From: Verrucomicrobiota bacterium
GTDB taxonomy: Bacteria; Verrucomicrobiota; Verrucomicrobiia; Limisphaerales; UBA1096
Assembly: GCA_014382705.1 (NCBI GenBank)
Contig: JACNJE010000115.1
Coordinates: 1-33,388 of the forward strand
DNA: 33,388 nucleotides
Reading direction: 5' to 3'
Position numbers and translations under genes: made by a program. This document shows positions 16,359 through 28,431 of this stretch, in pieces (the stretch's first letter is position 1; every line of letters begins with the position of its first letter). The notes below the pieces were generated by a model. It saw nothing but the letters and a program-made list of their open reading frames with translations, did no database searches and was not told the origin of the DNA.

Positions 16359-16476
16359 CCGGATTTGACTTTTCCCCGCGCACAACGCGAGGGGGGATAA
16401 ACAACAGTAACTCGTCGGTGCGCGGTCCGCGCGCTTAAATCCCCGGGGCTCCGGGGGCGAAGAAACTAAAAAAACA
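16359..16476 (+). promoter_or_regulatory. Structured leader between rplJ and rplL
   Basis: This 118-bp gap contains three GC-rich hairpins in a row. They are 16374-16394 (CCCC/GGGG plus CGC/GCG with one mismatch), 16420-16432 (GCGCGG-T-CCGCGC) and 16441-16456 (CCCCGG-GGCT-CCGGGG). An A-rich stretch then runs into the rplL ATG. A TTGACT at 16365-16370 has no -10 at a usable distance. The structure suggests attenuation, mRNA processing or raised translation of rplL, which must be made in excess over L10. Confidence 0.5.
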
Positions 16477-16860
16477 ATGGCAGACATAGCAAAAATAGTG
16501 GAAGAGTTGAGTGGTTTGACGGTCCTTGAGGCCGCCGAGCTGGTCAAGGAACTGGAAGACAAATGGGGGGTCAGCGCGGCTGCCCCGGTTGCGGTCGCGG
16601 CCGCAGGCGGTGGTGAGAGCGCGGATGCCGGCCCGGCCGAGGAGAAGACCGAGTTCGACGTTGTCCTGGTGAGTGACGGCGGCAAGAAAATTCAGGTCAT
16701 CAAGGCCGTGCGTGCCGTCAAGACCGGTCTGGGCCTGGCAGAGGCCAAGGGCCTGGTGGAAGGCGCCCCAGCACCCGTCTTGGAAGGCGTAACCAAGGAA
16801 GAGGCCGAAGCCGCCAAGGCCAAGCTCGAGGAGGCCGGCGCCGCCGTCGAGCTCAAGTAA
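16477..16860 (+). CDS. rplL: 50S ribosomal protein L7/L12
   Basis: 127 residues. The N-terminal dimerisation domain is '[35 protein letters not shown]'. An Ala-rich hinge follows, then the C-terminal factor-binding domain '[43 protein letters not shown]'. It recruits elongation factors to the ribosome. It follows an unusually structured 118-bp leader. Confidence 0.97.
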   Translation: MADIAKIVEELSGLTVLEAAELVKELEDKWGVSAAAPVAVAAAGGGESADAGPAEEKTEFDVVLVSDGGKKIQVIKAVRAVKTGLGLAEAKGLVEGAPAPVLEGVTKEEAEAAKAKLEEAGAAVELK

Positions 16861-17066
16861 CGGCATTTGGGCCCGGGGGCGGCAACGCCCCTTGGCCAAT
16901 GCCATTCCTGCTTTTGGGAATAAATATTTTTTTAAACGGTTTTAAAAACCAACTGTCTATTGAGGGTGAATACGCCCCCCGCAAGGGCGGGGAGGCGTGC
17001 GCCTGTTTTTGTGTGTTCATGAATCCCCCGGCAACCGACCGGCTCCGACAAACCACGACATAATCG
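16861..17066 (+). promoter_or_regulatory. Structured spacer/attenuator region between rplL and rpoB
   Basis: No gene lies in these 206 bp. A hairpin pairs 16862-16870 with 16896-16903 (one bulge), with an inner GGGGC/GCCCC stem; its 3' arm carries a palindrome core (16892-16899). A second small hairpin (ATTCC 16904-16908 with GGAAT 16917-16921) is followed by a T-rich run, resembling a weak attenuator. A third, CCCCGC-AAGG-GCGGGG (16977-16992), lies nearer rpoB. A partial terminator between rplL and rpoB is known in E. coli, and this spacer could serve the same purpose. Confidence 0.5.
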
Positions 17067-20000
17067 ATGCCTAACAAAGCAAACGGCCGAATTTACTTCG
17101 GCAACATCAAGGAAATCATCTCTCCGCCCAACCTGATCGAGATCCAGGTGGACTCGTATCACGAGTTCCTGCAGGCGGAGGTCAGCCCGGGCAAACGGGA
17201 GAACATCGGCCTGCAGGCGGTGTTCAACGAAATCTTCCCTGTCACGAGCTACGATGAAAAAGTCGTGCTCAAGTATTGCCACTACGAGATCGGCGCGCCC
17301 AAGATGGACTGGCTCAAATGCATCGACGAGGGACAGACCTACGGTGCACCGCTCCATGTCATCTTCCGGCTCAAGGATCAAAATGGCACCAAGGAAGAAA
17401 AAGTGTTCATGGGTGAAGTGCCGCTCATCACGCCGCAGGGCAGCTTCGTCATCAACGGGGCCGAGCGCGTGATCGTGAGCCAGCTGCACCGCTCACCGGG
17501 CGTGGCTTTCGAGGCCACCCGGCATCCGAACGGCAAGATGCTGCACTCCTTCCGGATCATTCCGGATCGGGGTTCTTGGTTTGAGGCGCAGTTTGACACC
17601 AACGACATGCTGTATGTCTATCTCGACCGGAAGAAGCGCCGCCGCAGGTTCCTGATCACCACCTTCCTGCGGGCCATCAATTTCCTCGAGGGGCAGGACA
17701 CCAGCAGCGACGCCTCCCTGCTGAACACGTTTTACAAGATTCAGGAGGTCTCCACCTTGAAGGCGGAGAAAATGGATGATCTCGACAGCAAGGTGCTGAT
17801 CAGCGACCTCGTTGAACCGGAAAAGGGCATCGTCGTGGCACGCGCGTTCGAGCCGCTGTCCAAGGCGGTGGTCAAGCGGGTGAGAGAGCTGGGAGTCAAG
17901 AAAATCCAGATTGTGGATGTGTCGAGCGACAATGGGCTGATCATTCGCTGCATGGCCAAGGACCCGGCCCACAACGAGGAGGACGCCCTCAAGGAAATCT
18001 ACAAGCGGCTGCGCCCCGGCGATCCACCGACGCCCGCCAACGCGCGCGCCTTGGTCAAGCGGTTGTTCTTTGATCCCAAGCGCTACGACTTGGGCCGTGT
18101 AGGCCGTTACAAGATCAACCAGAAGCTGGACCTCAAGGGCGTCGACGGCTCCCGCACCCTGATGAAGGAGGACCTGGTCGAGGCGACCAAGTACCTGCTC
18201 CGCCTCAAGCTGGGGGACGGCACCATCGACGACATCGACCATTTGGGCAGCCGCCGCATCCGCACCGTGGGCGAGCTCTTGGCCAACCAGTGCCGGGTCG
18301 GCCTGGCCCGAACCGAGCGCTTGGTTAAGGAGCGCATGACGCTGTTCGATCAGGAACTGGACACCATGACACCGGCCAAGCTGATCAACCCCAAGGCCTT
18401 GTCCGCCGTCGTTAGGGATTTCTTCGGGCGGAGCCAGTTGTCGCAGTTCATGGATCAGATCAACCCGCTGGCGGAATTGACCCACAAGCGCCGCCTCTCC
18501 GCGCTTGGCCCGGGCGGCTTGTCCCGCGAACGCGCCGGGTTTGAGGTTCGGGATGTTCATCCCTCCCACTACGGCCGCATTTGTCCGGTGGAGACGCCGG
18601 AAGGCCCCAACATCGGATTGATCGCCAGCTTGGCCACGTTTGCCCGGGTGAACGATTTTGGTTTTATCGAGAGTCCCTACCGCAAGGTGGTGAAGGGCAG
18701 GGTGACCAACAAGGTCGATTACCTGACCGGCGACGTTGAGGAGAAGTACTTCATTGCCCAGGCAAACCAGCCGATCGACAGCAATGGCAAGTTCACCACC
18801 GAACAGGTGGCTTGCCGCTTTCGGGCGGACTTTGTCGACAGGCCGACGGACAAGGTCGATTACATGGACGTGTCGCCCAAGCAACTGGTGTCGGTGGCAG
18901 CCAGCCTGATTCCCTTTCTGGAGCATGACGATGCCAACCGGGCTCTGATGGGGTCGAATATGCAGCGCCAAGCCGTTCCGTTGTTGACCACCGAGTCGCC
19001 GCTCGTCGCTACGGGGATGGAGACCAAGGTGGCGCAGGATTCGCACGCGCTGGTCAAGTCCGAGGCGGACGGGGTGGTGGCTTCCGTGACTGCGGACGAA
19101 ATCGTGGTCACCAAGACGGGCAAACTTCCCGAGAACCGGCGCAAGATTAAGCACCGCCCGGAGGAGGGATGCTGGGTGTACTCACTTCGCAAGTATCATC
19201 GCTCCAACGCCGGCACCTGTATTAACCAGAAGCCTCTGGTTTCCGTCGGGGACAAGCTCAAGGAGGGGGATGCGATTGCGGATGGCCCCTGCACGAACAG
19301 CGGTGAACTGGCCATCGGAAAGAACGTGCTGGTCGCTTATATGCCTTGGAATGGGTACAACTTCGAGGACGCAATCTGCATCAGTGAGCGCATCGTCAAG
19401 GATGATGTGTTCACGTCGATCCACATCGGCGAGTACGAGGTCAGCGCGCGCGACACCAAGCTTGGCCCGGAGGAGATCACCCGGGACATTCCCAACCTTG
19501 GTGAGGAAGCGCTGAGCAACCTCGACATGGATGGTGTCATCCGGGTTGGGGCCGAGATCGGACCGGGAGACATCCTGGTGGGCAAAATAACGCCCAAGAG
19601 CGAAACCGAGCTGGCCCCCGAGGAACGCCTCCTGAGGGCCATCTTTGGGGAGAAGGCCGCCGACGTGAAGGACTCCTCGCTGAAAGTGCCCTCGGGCGTG
19701 TTTGGCAAGGTGATGGGGGTGAAAATCTCCTCCAAAAAGGAAGGCGATAAGGGGAGCAAGTCTGCCGCAAGCGAGGCCAAGAAACAGGCCAAGCAGCTGG
19801 ATGACGACTACAAGAAGGAACTCAACAGCCTTCACGAGCAGTTGACCGAGAACCTGAGCAACATCCTGCTGGGCGAGAAAATCCCGCTGGACGTGACAAA
19901 CTCCGAGACGGGAGACGTCATCATCCCGGCCAACCGGAAGATCACAAAAACACTGCTCCGCCAGTTGTCGCTGGTCTATGACCAGATCTCCATCGATCCC

Positions 20001-20912
20001 TCGCCGATCAAGAACAAGATTCTCGAGATTATCGGCGGCTTTACCAAGAAGTTTGACGACCTGAAGGCCAAGCACAAGGAACAGGCCGGGCGCGTGGCCG
20101 CCGGTGATGAGATCGACACGGGTGTGATCAAGTCGGTGAGGGTGTTCATCGCTTCCAAGCGCAAGCTGTCCGTGGGCGACAAGGTGGCGGGACGCCACGG
20201 CAACAAGGGGGTCGTGGCCAAGATCATCCCCGAGGAGGACATGCCGTACCTCGAGGATGGAACTCCGGTGGATTTCATCCTCAATCCGCTCGGCGTGCCT
20301 TCCCGCATGAATGTCGGCCAGGTGTTCGAGACTCACCTTGGCTGGGCAGCGGAGAAACTTGGGATCAAGATTGCCACGCCGGTGTTTGACGGCATCAAGG
20401 AGGAGCGCATCAAGGGGTACCTTGAGGAGGCGGGATTGCCGGCACACGGCAAGGCCCGTCTTTTTGATGGCCAGACCGGGGAGCCGTTCGACCAGGAAAC
20501 GGTTGTCGGGTACTCCTACATGCTGAAGCTTGGCCATCTGGTGGCGGACAAGATCCATGCCCGTGCTGTTGGCCCGTACTCGCTGGTGACCCAGCAGCCG
20601 CTGGGAGGCAAGGCCCAATACGGGGGGCAGCGCTTCGGCGAGATGGAGGTGTGGGCGCTGGAGGCCTACGGCGCCTCCTATATGTTGCAGGAACTGCTCA
20701 CGGTGAAATCAGACGATGTCCAGGGGCGCACCCGGATTTATGAAAGCCTGGTCAAGGGGGATCACGCGCTGGAGGCCGGCGTGCCGGAATCGTTCAACGT
20801 GCTGGTCAAGGAAATGCAGTCGCTTGGCCTGAACGTGACCGTCAGATACAGCAACCCGGTCGTTCAAGCGAAGAAAGAAAGTGAGCGCCCGCGCCTGTTG
20901 CTGGGTGAATGA
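17067..20912 (+). CDS. rpoB: RNA polymerase beta subunit
   Basis: 1281 residues, slightly shorter than E. coli (1342). The rifampicin-pocket segment is '[20 protein letters not shown]' followed by LSALGPGG; D463, H473 and S478 correspond to E. coli D516, H526 and S531 and are wild type, so no resistance change is seen. Downstream are '[16 protein letters not shown]', '[12 protein letters not shown]', '[20 protein letters not shown]' and the C-terminal '[25 protein letters not shown]'. A Lys/Ser/Ala-rich insertion around residue 900 ('[16 protein letters not shown]') looks flexible. No Shine-Dalgarno is obvious before the ATG. One palindrome core (18279) encodes LLANQ, a natural-looking position. 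Confidence 0.98.
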   Translation: MPNKANGRIYFGNIKEIISPPNLIEIQVDSYHEFLQAEVSPGKRENIGLQAVFNEIFPVTSYDEKVVLKYCHYEIGAPKMDWLKCIDEGQTYGAPLHVIFRLKDQNGTKEEKVFMGEVPLITPQGSFVINGAERVIVSQLHRSPGVAFEATRHPNGKMLHSFRIIPDRGSWFEAQFDTNDMLYVYLDRKKRRRRFLITTFLRAINFLEGQDTSSDASLLNTFYKIQEVSTLKAEKMDDLDSKVLISDLVEPEKGIVVARAFEPLSKAVVKRVRELGVKKIQIVDVSSDNGLIIRCMAKDPAHNEEDALKEIYKRLRPGDPPTPANARALVKRLFFDPKRYDLGRVGRYKINQKLDLKGVDGSRTLMKEDLVEATKYLLRLKLGDGTIDDIDHLGSRRIRTVGELLANQCRVGLARTERLVKERMTLFDQELDTMTPAKLINPKALSAVVRDFFGRSQLSQFMDQINPLAELTHKRRLSALGPGGLSRERAGFEVRDVHPSHYGRICPVETPEGPNIGLIASLATFARVNDFGFIESPYRKVVKGRVTNKVDYLTGDVEEKYFIAQANQPIDSNGKFTTEQVACRFRADFVDRPTDKVDYMDVSPKQLVSVAASLIPFLEHDDANRALMGSNMQRQAVPLLTTESPLVATGMETKVAQDSHALVKSEADGVVASVTADEIVVTKTGKLPENRRKIKHRPEEGCWVYSLRKYHRSNAGTCINQKPLVSVGDKLKEGDAIADGPCTNSGELAIGKNVLVAYMPWNGYNFEDAICISERIVKDDVFTSIHIGEYEVSARDTKLGPEEITRDIPNLGEEALSNLDMDGVIRVGAEIGPGDILVGKITPKSETELAPEERLLRAIFGEKAADVKDSSLKVPSGVFGKVMGVKISSKKEGDKGSKSAASEAKKQAKQLDDDYKKELNSLHEQLTENLSNILLGEKIPLDVTNSETGDVIIPANRKITKTLLRQLSLVYDQISIDPSPIKNKILEIIGGFTKKFDDLKAKHKEQAGRVAAGDEIDTGVIKSVRVFIASKRKLSVGDKVAGRHGNKGVVAKIIPEEDMPYLEDGTPVDFILNPLGVPSRMNVGQVFETHLGWAAEKLGIKIATPVFDGIKEERIKGYLEEAGLPAHGKARLFDGQTGEPFDQETVVGYSYMLKLGHLVADKIHARAVGPYSLVTQQPLGGKAQYGGQRFGEMEVWALEAYGASYMLQELLTVKSDDVQGRTRIYESLVKGDHALEAGVPESFNVLVKEMQSLGLNVTVRYSNPVVQAKKESERPRLLLGE

Positions 20913-20942
20913 ACCGGACAACGCATAATCCAGGAATTTAAA

Positions 20943-23900
20943 ATGATGAATACAGTAGAATCCTCACGAGAGTTGCTCGGCCTTGACAGGGTCAACCGCG
21001 TGAAGCATGTCGCCATCGCGGTGGCTTCCCCGGAGTCCATCCGCTCGTGGTCCAAGGGTGAGGTCAAAAACCCCGAGACCATCAACTACCGGACATTCAA
21101 GCCGGAGAAGGGCGGTCTTTTTTGTGAGCGCATCTTCGGCCCAGTCAAGGATTGGGAATGCTCCTGCGGCAAGTACAAACGCATCAAGCATCGCGGCGTG
21201 GTCTGCGACCGTTGCGGCGTTGAGGTGACGCAGGCGCGTGTGCGCCGCGAGCGCATGGGGCACATCGAGCTGTCCGTGCCGGTGACCCACATTTGGTTTT
21301 TCAAGTGCATGCCCTCCCGTATCGGGCTGGTGATGGATGTCACCGCGCGCAACCTTGAGCGGGTCATCTACTATGAGGATTATCTCGTGGTGGATCCCGG
21401 CGAAACGCCGCTGGAGAAGAACCAGCTCCTCACGGAAATGGAGTTTCGCGACGCCAAGGAAACCTACGGGCCGGACGCGTTCGTGGCCAAGATAGGCGCC
21501 GAGGGAGTGCATGACGCCTTGGCCGCCATCGACCTCGAGACCGGTGTGGACGAACTGCAGTTCGCCATGACCCAGACGCGCAGCAAGCAGATTCGCAAGA
21601 AATTGGCCAAGCGCATCAAGGTATACCAGGGGTTCATCAAATCCAAAAGCCGCCCGGAGTGGATGGTGCTGACAGTGCTGCCGGTGATCCCGCCGGACCT
21701 GCGCCCCTTGGTTCCGCTTGAGGGCGGCCGGTTCGCCACGTCCGACCTGAACGACCTGTATCGCCGTGTCATCAACCGCAACAACCGCCTGAAGAACCTG
21801 CTGGCGCTCAAGACGCCGGAGGTCATCATCCGGAACGAGAAACGCATGCTGCAGGAGGCGGTGGACGCGTTGTTCGACAACGGCCGCCACGGCCGCGCCG
21901 TGACCGGGGCCGGCAACCGCGCGCTCAAGTCATTGAGTGACATGCTGAAGGGCAAGAGCGGGCGATTCCGTCAAAACCTGCTCGGCAAGCGTGTCGACTA
22001 CTCCGGCCGCTCGGTGATCGTGATCGGCCCGGAACTGAAACTGCACCAGTGCGGCCTGCCAAAGAAAATGGCGCTGGTGTTGTTCGAGCCATTTATCATC
22101 CGCCGGCTCAAGGATCTCGGCTACGTGCACACCGTTCGTTCCGCCAAGAAACTGATCGACCGCAAGACCCCCGAGGTCTGGGACGTGCTCGAGGAGGTGA
22201 CCAAGGAGCACCCGATCCTGTTGAACCGAGCACCGACCCTGCACCGCCTCTCCATTCAGGCATTTGAGCCGACCTTGATCGAGGGGGAGGCCATTCGACT
22301 GCATCCGTTGACGTGCAGTGCCTATAACGCCGATTTTGACGGGGATCAAATGGCGGTGCACGTGCCGCTGTCGGTCGAGGCCCAGTTGGAGGCTCGCTTC
22401 CTGATGATGGCAACCAACAACATCTTCTCGCCATCGAGCGGCAAGCCGATCATCACCCCATCCCAGGACATTGCGCTTGGCTGCTACTACATCACGGCCA
22501 AGCCGCGCAGTGTGGTGCGCAAGAAGCAGCAGGCAATCCGGTTGTTCGGCTCCAAGGAGGAGGTGCTTTTTGCGCACCATGATGGTGAACTGAAGATTCA
22601 CGATGTGGTGCGCTTGGCCAACCCCGACCTCGGGAAGGACACCCCGTACGGGGATCCGGAGAGTCATGTCATCGAGACCACGGTTGGCCGGGTTGTGTTC
22701 AGCGAGATTTGGCCCGAGGAGATCGGGTTCCCGAACATCATTGTAAACAAGGGCGCGCTTGGGGACATCATTTGGAATTGCTACCGCCAATGCGGCCAAG
22801 ATGAGACTGTCCGGGTGCTGGACGAGCTCAAGCAGCTTGGCTTTGCTGCGGCAACCAGTTCGGGCATCTCCATGGGGATGCACGACATGATCATTCCCAA
22901 GGAAAAAGCCAGGGAGATCGAAAAGGCCGAGAAACAGATTGTCGATGTGGACAAACAGTACCGTCGCGGGGTCATCACGCCCGGGGAGCGTTACAACAAG
23001 ATTATCGACATCTGGACCCACTGCACCGACCAGATTGCGGATGTCATGCTGAAGGTGCTGGATGACAACCATGGCAGTGATGAGTTCAACCCGGTCTGGT
23101 TGATGGTCGACTCGGGCGCCCGCGGCAACCGCCAGCAGGTTCGCCAGTTGTCCGGCTTGCGTGGCCTCATGGCCAAGCCTTCGGGGGATATCATCGAGAA
23201 ACCGATCTTGGCCAACTTCCGCGAGGGGTTGACCGTGTTGGACTACTTCATCTCGACTCACGGCGCGCGGAAGGGCTTGGCCGACACCGCGCTGAAGACC
23301 GCCGACTCGGGCTACTTGACCCGGAAACTGGTGGATGTGTCGCAGGACATTGTCATCCGGGAACTGGACTGCGGGACCACCAATGGGATTTGGCGCGAAG
23401 CCATTTACGAGGGTGAGGACGAGGTCGTCCAACTCAAGGATCGCCTGGTTGGCCGGACGGCCGCCGAGGACATCGTCAACCCGGTGAACCCGGACGAGTA
23501 CCTTTGCGAATCCGGCGAGGTTATCGACGATGCCCACGCCGGCACCATCGACGACGCCGGTGTTGACCGGGTCAAGATTCGATCGGTGCTGACCTGCGAG
23601 TCCAAGCGCGGTGTCTGCCAAAAATGTTACGGCATCAACCTTGCCTCCGGTGTCATGGCTGAATTGGGAGAGGCGGTTGGCATCATTGCCGCCCAGTCCA
23701 TCGGCGAACCCGGCACCCAGTTGACGATGCGCACCTTCCACATCGGGGGAACCGCCTCATCCGTGTTCAAGCAGCCCCAGATCGAGGCGCGAAGCGAGGG
23801 CATCGTGAGGTACAAGGATATTCGCAGAGTGGAGTTGGAGGATGAAAACAGCATCGTCCTCAACAAGAACGGGATGATCCTGATTGAGGATGAGAAGGAC

Positions 23901-25094
23901 GGTCGAGAACTGGAAAGCTACAACGTGGTCATCGGCTCGGTCATCGCCGTCCCCGAGGGCGGGAAGGTCAAGAAAGGGCAGGTGTTCGTCCAGTGGGATC
24001 CCTACAATGCCCCGATTATCACCGAGAAACCGGGTCGAATCAAGTTCCACGACATTATCGACGGGGTGACGATGAAGCACGAGAACGACGAGGCCACCGG
24101 CCAAAAATCACTCGTCATCATCGACTACAAGGAGGATTTGCATCCACAGGTGATCGTCGAAAACAGCAAGGGCGAGGCCATTGCCAGTTATCCAATTCCC
24201 TCCGGTGCCCACGTGGTCGTTGAGGAGGGAGACAGCATCGTCGCCGGAAGCCTGATTGCCAAGACGCCTCGCCAAGCCGCCAAGACGAGGGACATCACTG
24301 GCGGTCTGCCGCGGGTCGCCGAGTTGTTCGAGGCGCGCATCCCGAAGGACGGATCGGAGATCTCCAAAATCGACGGCGTCGTCGATTTCGGTCCCACCGT
24401 TCGGGGCAAGCGCTCGATCATCATTCGCGATGTGGAGTCCGGGGAGGAGGAAGAGCACCTCATCCCGATCGGCAAGCATGTCATCGTGTTCAAGGGCGAC
24501 CTGCTGAAGAAGGGCCAGCAGTTGACCGAGGGGCCTGTCAACCCGCACGAGATTCTCGAGGTGTGCGGCCCGCAGGCGCTGCAGGATCACTTGGTGAACG
24601 AGGTTCAGGAGGTTTACCGGCTGCAGGGCGTGACGATCAACGACAAGCACATCGAGACCATCTCCCGGCAGATGTTGCGCAAGGTTCGCATCACCGAGCC
24701 GGGCGACACGACCTTTCTTTGGGGGGAACAGGTGGAGAAACTTACCTTCGAGTCGGAGAACGAGAACATCGAGAAAATGGGTGGCCAGCCTGCCGAGGGC
24801 CAACCGGTGTTGCTCGGCATCACCAAGGCATCGATCGAGACCGAGAGTTTCCTGAGCGCGGCCTCATTCCAGGACACCACCCGTGTGCTGACGGACGCGG
24901 CCACGCTTGGCAAGGTGGACACGCTTCGGGGTTTCAAGGAAAACGTCATTATGGGGCATATCGTTCCGGCGGGGACGGGTGCCGAGTTGCACCGCAACGT
25001 TCGACTGAAGCCGATGACCGAGGAAATCGCCGAGGCCCCGAGCGAGGAAGATGTGCAGGAGGAGCCCATTTTTGACAACCCGCTGCTTGGGTAG
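20943..25094 (+). CDS. rpoC: RNA polymerase beta' subunit
   Basis: 1383 residues. Zinc site 1 is C73, C75, C88 and C91. The active-site motif is N462-A-D464-F-D466-G-D468-Q-M, with the three Mg-binding aspartates intact. The second zinc site includes 'LDCGTTNG' and '[13 protein letters not shown]'. The trigger loop and bridge helix region is recognisable from '[25 protein letters not shown]'. It is located 30 bp after rpoB with AGGA upstream of the start. Three palindrome cores (21603, 22614, 23208) are read as LAK or LAN. Confidence 0.98.
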   Translation: MMNTVESSRELLGLDRVNRVKHVAIAVASPESIRSWSKGEVKNPETINYRTFKPEKGGLFCERIFGPVKDWECSCGKYKRIKHRGVVCDRCGVEVTQARVRRERMGHIELSVPVTHIWFFKCMPSRIGLVMDVTARNLERVIYYEDYLVVDPGETPLEKNQLLTEMEFRDAKETYGPDAFVAKIGAEGVHDALAAIDLETGVDELQFAMTQTRSKQIRKKLAKRIKVYQGFIKSKSRPEWMVLTVLPVIPPDLRPLVPLEGGRFATSDLNDLYRRVINRNNRLKNLLALKTPEVIIRNEKRMLQEAVDALFDNGRHGRAVTGAGNRALKSLSDMLKGKSGRFRQNLLGKRVDYSGRSVIVIGPELKLHQCGLPKKMALVLFEPFIIRRLKDLGYVHTVRSAKKLIDRKTPEVWDVLEEVTKEHPILLNRAPTLHRLSIQAFEPTLIEGEAIRLHPLTCSAYNADFDGDQMAVHVPLSVEAQLEARFLMMATNNIFSPSSGKPIITPSQDIALGCYYITAKPRSVVRKKQQAIRLFGSKEEVLFAHHDGELKIHDVVRLANPDLGKDTPYGDPESHVIETTVGRVVFSEIWPEEIGFPNIIVNKGALGDIIWNCYRQCGQDETVRVLDELKQLGFAAATSSGISMGMHDMIIPKEKAREIEKAEKQIVDVDKQYRRGVITPGERYNKIIDIWTHCTDQIADVMLKVLDDNHGSDEFNPVWLMVDSGARGNRQQVRQLSGLRGLMAKPSGDIIEKPILANFREGLTVLDYFISTHGARKGLADTALKTADSGYLTRKLVDVSQDIVIRELDCGTTNGIWREAIYEGEDEVVQLKDRLVGRTAAEDIVNPVNPDEYLCESGEVIDDAHAGTIDDAGVDRVKIRSVLTCESKRGVCQKCYGINLASGVMAELGEAVGIIAAQSIGEPGTQLTMRTFHIGGTASSVFKQPQIEARSEGIVRYKDIRRVELEDENSIVLNKNGMILIEDEKDGRELESYNVVIGSVIAVPEGGKVKKGQVFVQWDPYNAPIITEKPGRIKFHDIIDGVTMKHENDEATGQKSLVIIDYKEDLHPQVIVENSKGEAIASYPIPSGAHVVVEEGDSIVAGSLIAKTPRQAAKTRDITGGLPRVAELFEARIPKDGSEISKIDGVVDFGPTVRGKRSIIIRDVESGEEEEHLIPIGKHVIVFKGDLLKKGQQLTEGPVNPHEILEVCGPQALQDHLVNEVQEVYRLQGVTINDKHIETISRQMLRKVRITEPGDTTFLWGEQVEKLTFESENENIEKMGGQPAEGQPVLLGITKASIETESFLSAASFQDTTRVLTDAATLGKVDTLRGFKENVIMGHIVPAGTGAELHRNVRLKPMTEEIAEAPSEEDVQEEPIFDNPLLG

Positions 25095-25136
25095 GCTGGG
25101 CGGACAAATAAGTCTGGAAAATGTTCAAAAAACCTG

Positions 25137-25164
25137 TTGCATCAGAATTGTTTTTTGATACGCT
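25137..25164 (+). promoter_or_regulatory. Possible promoter and leader for the rpsL operon
   Basis: TTGCAT (25137-25142), a 16-bp spacer and TACGCT (25159-25164) form a plausible but imperfect promoter in the 126-bp rpoC-rpsL gap. Two small hairpins follow in the leader: CCCC (25170-25173) with GGGG (25181-25184), and GGTGC (25187-25191) with GCACC (25199-25203). Confidence 0.45.
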
Positions 25165-25220
25165 CCGCGCCCCTTTAAACGGGGTGGGTGCCTGAAATGC
25201 ACCTGTTCACTTTTTTTTGA

Positions 25221-25604
25221 ATGCCGACGATTAATCAACTGGTACGAAAAGGCCGGGTTAAGGTGAAGTCCAAAACCACCTCCCCTGCGCTGGAGAATTG
25301 TCCGTTCAAGCGGGGAGTATGCCTGCAGGTGTACACCCGGACCCCCAAGAAACCGAACTCGGCCATGCGGAAAGTGGCCAAGGTGCGCCTGACGAACGGG
25401 TACGAGGTAATTGCCTACATCCCGGATGAGGGCCACACCCTGCAGGAGCATTCCATCGTCCTGATCCGGGGCGGCCGGGTGAAGGATCTTCCGGGCGTGC
25501 GCTACCACGTGGTACGAGGCGCCTTGGATGCCACCGGGGTCGAGAAGCGCCGCCGCAGCCGCTCCAAGTACGGAGTCAAGCGCCCCAAGGCGGCCAAGAA
25601 GTAA
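25221..25604 (+). CDS. rpsL: 30S ribosomal protein S12
   Basis: 127 residues with the universal S12 segments 'CPFKRGVC', '[21 protein letters not shown]' and '[21 protein letters not shown]'. The Lys of TPKKPNSA (K43 counting Met) that gives streptomycin resistance when mutated is wild type. It is first gene of the str block rpsL-rpsG-fusA. The sequence before the ATG is a T-run with no Shine-Dalgarno. Confidence 0.98.
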   Translation: MPTINQLVRKGRVKVKSKTTSPALENCPFKRGVCLQVYTRTPKKPNSAMRKVAKVRLTNGYEVIAYIPDEGHTLQEHSIVLIRGGRVKDLPGVRYHVVRGALDATGVEKRRRSRSKYGVKRPKAAKK

Positions 25605-25630
25605 TTTCAGACAAGCTAATTTTAACCACC

Positions 25631-26104
25631 ATGGCACGCCGTCGAAGAGCAGAAAAACGCGAAGTACCCCCGGACTCCCGTTACGGGAGCAAGTTGGTTA
25701 CGCTGTTAGTGAATTTTACCATGCGGCAGGGGAAGAAAAGCGTGGCCGAGAAAATCATCTACGGCGCGTTCGACAAACTGGCGGCGGAAAAGCAGGGGAG
25801 CGACCCCTTGGAGGTTTTGGAACGCGCCGTGGGCAACGCCCGGCCCCGGCTCGAGGTCAAGTCGCGGCGTGTCGGCGGGGCGACCTACCAAATCCCGCTT
25901 GAGATCAGTGGCAGCCGGCAGACGGCTCTGGCGTTGCGCTGGATGGTGAGTTTTTCGCAGGCCCGCAAGGGAGTGCCCATGAAGGATGCCTTGGCAACGG
26001 AGATCAGGGATGCCAGCGAGGGGCAGGGCAGTTGCATCCGGAAACGGGACGAGATGCACAAGATGGCCCAGGCCAACAAGGCCTTCGCGCATTTCCGCTG
26101 GTAG
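25631..26104 (+). CDS. rpsG: 30S ribosomal protein S7
   Basis: 157 residues, standard length. 'MARRRRAEKREVPPDSRYGSKLVTLLVN' and 'RPRLEVKSRRVGGATYQIPLEI' identify it. It binds 16S rRNA at the head of the 30S subunit and in E. coli regulates the str operon. It lies 26 bp after rpsL; the pre-ATG sequence (TTTTAACCACC) lacks a Shine-Dalgarno. Confidence 0.98.
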   Translation: MARRRRAEKREVPPDSRYGSKLVTLLVNFTMRQGKKSVAEKIIYGAFDKLAAEKQGSDPLEVLERAVGNARPRLEVKSRRVGGATYQIPLEISGSRQTALALRWMVSFSQARKGVPMKDALATEIRDASEGQGSCIRKRDEMHKMAQANKAFAHFRW

Positions 26105-26116
26105 AAAGTAAGAGCC

Positions 26117-26142
26117 GGCTTGGCCAAGCGCTTGGCCAAGCG
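26117..26142. repeat. Tandem palindrome pair between rpsG and fusA
   Basis: Cores at 26120-26127 and 26132-26139 are exactly 12 bp apart; the second is a perfect 14-mer (26129-26142). They lie in the 134-bp rpsG-fusA spacer. Confidence 0.95.
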
Positions 26143-26238
26143 ACAGGCGTCCGGCGGTTTATCCGCGGATGAGACGCTCTCTGAAATAGCTTGGTTTTAT
26201 TGGATGTTTTTTTGATGGTATTTTTTGCAACAGAGTAA

Positions 26239-28419
26239 ATGACAGTCACATTGGAACAGGAAACGAACATCAACTCGCCTGACCGGGAGTTTTCACTGCA
26301 GCGGACACGGAACATCGGCATCGCTGCCCACATCGATGCCGGCAAGACCACAACCACGGAGCGGATCCTCTTCTACACCGGTTTCATGCACAAGATCGGC
26401 GAGGTTCACGACGGGAACACCGTTACGGACTGGATGGAGCAGGAGCGCGAGCGCGGGATCACCATCACCTCCGCCGCCACCACCTGTTTCTGGAAACAGC
26501 AGGACGAGGGCTTGGCCAAGCTATTCACGGGGATTGACCACCGAATCAACATTATCGACACCCCCGGCCACGTCGATTTCACCGCCGAGGTGGAGCGCTC
26601 GATGCGTGTACTCGACGGGGCGGTGGCGGTGTTTTGCGGCGTGGCCGGCGTGCAGCCCCAATCCGAGACCGTCTGGCGGCAAGCCACCAAGTATAATGTC
26701 CCCCGCATCGCATTCATCAACAAGATGGATCGCACCGGTGCCGACTTCAACAAGGCCTTGGGCGACCTGCGCAACAAGCTTGGTGCGGAGGCGCACCCGG
26801 TCGGCATCCCCATCGGCGCGGAGGACAAACTTCAAGGCGTCATCGACGTCGTCAACCAAAAGGCCCTCGTTTACGATGCATCGGACGAAACCGGCGTCAA
26901 GTACAACATCACGGACATCCCGGAGGAACTCAAGGGGGACGCCGGCATGGCCCTCGAGCAGTTGATTGATGCCGTCTCGAATCTGGACGACGAGATTGCC
27001 GAGATGGTACTCGAGGACAAAGAAATCACCCCGGCAACCCTCAAGACGGCGATCCATCGCCTGACGTGTGAGCTGAAGTTTGTCCCGGTCCTGGGCGGCT
27101 CCGCGTTCAAGAACAAGGGCGTGCAGCCACTTATGGACGCAGTGGTGGATTACCTGCCTTCGCCGGTCGAGGTGCCTGCCGCCACGGCGGTCTTGGCGGA
27201 TGGCGAAACCACGGAAGTTACGATTAAGCCGGATGACAACGGCGATTTCTGTTCACTCGCCTTCAAGCTCTGGACCGATCCGTTTGTGGGCAAGCTGGTG
27301 TTTATCCGCGTATACTCCGGCCAACTCAAAAAGGGCGACACCATCTATAACCCGCGCACGCGCAAACGCGACCGGGTCAGTCGCCTGATCATGCTCCAGG
27401 CGGACAAGCGCACTGACGTGAACGCCGTCTACTCCGGTGACATCGCCGCGATTGTGGGGCTGCGCAACGTCACCACCGGTGACACGCTCTGCGACAAGGC
27501 GCTCGACGTCATGCTCGAGCCGCCGACCTTTCCTGAGCCGGTTATCTCGATGGCGGTCGAACCCAACTCGAATGCCGATCGCGACAAGATGTCCGAGGCG
27601 TTGCAGCGCCTGGCCGAGGAGGATCCGACGTTTCGTGTCTTCACCAACGATGAAACCGGGCAGCTGATCATTGCCGGCATGGGCGAACTGCACTTGGACA
27701 TCATCCGTGACCGGTTGATGCGCGAGTTCAAGGTCGAGGCTGCTGTGGGAGCACCGCAGATTTCGTATCGCGAAGCCATCACGGCGCCGGCGGAGGGCGA
27801 AGGTAAGTTCGTCCGCCAGTCTGGCGGTCGAGGCCAGTACGGCCATGCCATCATCAACATCGAGCCCAACAAGCGCGGCACCGGAGTCGAGATTGAGAAT
27901 AAGATCGTCGGCGGGGTCATCCCGAAAGAGTACCATTCCGCAGTGGAGGCCGGTATCCGGGAAGCAATCGCCGGCGGCGTGCTGGCTGGCTACCCGATGG
28001 TCGATGTCCGGGTGGAAGTGGTCGACGGCTCGTACCACGAGGTGGACTCGAACGAGCTGGCGTTTAAGATGGCTGGCATCTTCGCCTTCAAGGAGGCCTG
28101 CAAAAAGGCCAAGCTGATCCTGCTCGAGCCGGTCATGAAGGTGGAGGTGGTTACGCCGGACGAATACCAGGGCGACGTCATGGGCGACCTGAACCGGCGC
28201 CGTGGCAAAATCCTTGGCATGGAGACCGACGAGAAGCAGCTTTGCACCGTGACGAGCGAGGTGCCGCTGGCCGAGATGTTCGGCTACGCGACAGCGGTTC
28301 GTTCACTGTCCCGGGGCCGCGCCTCCTACTCCATGGAGCCGTTTAGTTTTGAACAGGTGCCGGCCAGCATCGCCGAGGAGATCGTCAGCGGCAGCACCAA
28401 GAAACCGGCGCGAACTTAA
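26239..28419 (+). CDS. fusA: Translation elongation factor EF-G
   Basis: A 726-residue translocase GTPase. G1 is '[11 protein letters not shown]' (from residue 30), G2 '[14 protein letters not shown]' is canonical (in contrast to the EF-Tu in this window), G3 'DTPGHVDF' and G4 'NKMD'. Domain IV ('[15 protein letters not shown]') and the C-terminal '[13 protein letters not shown]' are intact. Its place after rpsL-rpsG marks it as the main EF-G. The next gene is rpsJ, 12 bp on, so the str and S10 blocks are directly joined without a second tuf. A palindrome (26510-26521) encodes GLAKL. Confidence 0.98.
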   Translation: MTVTLEQETNINSPDREFSLQRTRNIGIAAHIDAGKTTTTERILFYTGFMHKIGEVHDGNTVTDWMEQERERGITITSAATTCFWKQQDEGLAKLFTGIDHRINIIDTPGHVDFTAEVERSMRVLDGAVAVFCGVAGVQPQSETVWRQATKYNVPRIAFINKMDRTGADFNKALGDLRNKLGAEAHPVGIPIGAEDKLQGVIDVVNQKALVYDASDETGVKYNITDIPEELKGDAGMALEQLIDAVSNLDDEIAEMVLEDKEITPATLKTAIHRLTCELKFVPVLGGSAFKNKGVQPLMDAVVDYLPSPVEVPAATAVLADGETTEVTIKPDDNGDFCSLAFKLWTDPFVGKLVFIRVYSGQLKKGDTIYNPRTRKRDRVSRLIMLQADKRTDVNAVYSGDIAAIVGLRNVTTGDTLCDKALDVMLEPPTFPEPVISMAVEPNSNADRDKMSEALQRLAEEDPTFRVFTNDETGQLIIAGMGELHLDIIRDRLMREFKVEAAVGAPQISYREAITAPAEGEGKFVRQSGGRGQYGHAIINIEPNKRGTGVEIENKIVGGVIPKEYHSAVEAGIREAIAGGVLAGYPMVDVRVEVVDGSYHEVDSNELAFKMAGIFAFKEACKKAKLILLEPVMKVEVVTPDEYQGDVMGDLNRRRGKILGMETDEKQLCTVTSEVPLAEMFGYATAVRSLSRGRASYSMEPFSFEQVPASIAEEIVSGSTKKPART

Positions 28420-28431
28420 GGTAGAAGAGTC

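Noticed and set aside
18441-18510. Rifampicin-resistance substitution in RpoB
   Set aside because: The residues equivalent to E. coli D516, H526 and S531 are wild type; the N518-to-I difference looks like lineage variation.
17493-20618. Two long minus-strand frames (553 and 478 codons) within rpoB
   Set aside because: Antisense shadows of rpoB with His/Leu/Gln-rich, low-information translations.
21930-23741. 603-codon open frame on the minus strand within rpoC
   Set aside because: It is fully antisense to the conserved rpoC catalytic region; long antisense frames are expected in GC-rich genes, and the translation shows no recognisable domain.
25341-25375. Streptomycin-resistance change in S12
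   Set aside because: The TPKKPNSA lysine and the RVKDLPGV lysine are wild type.
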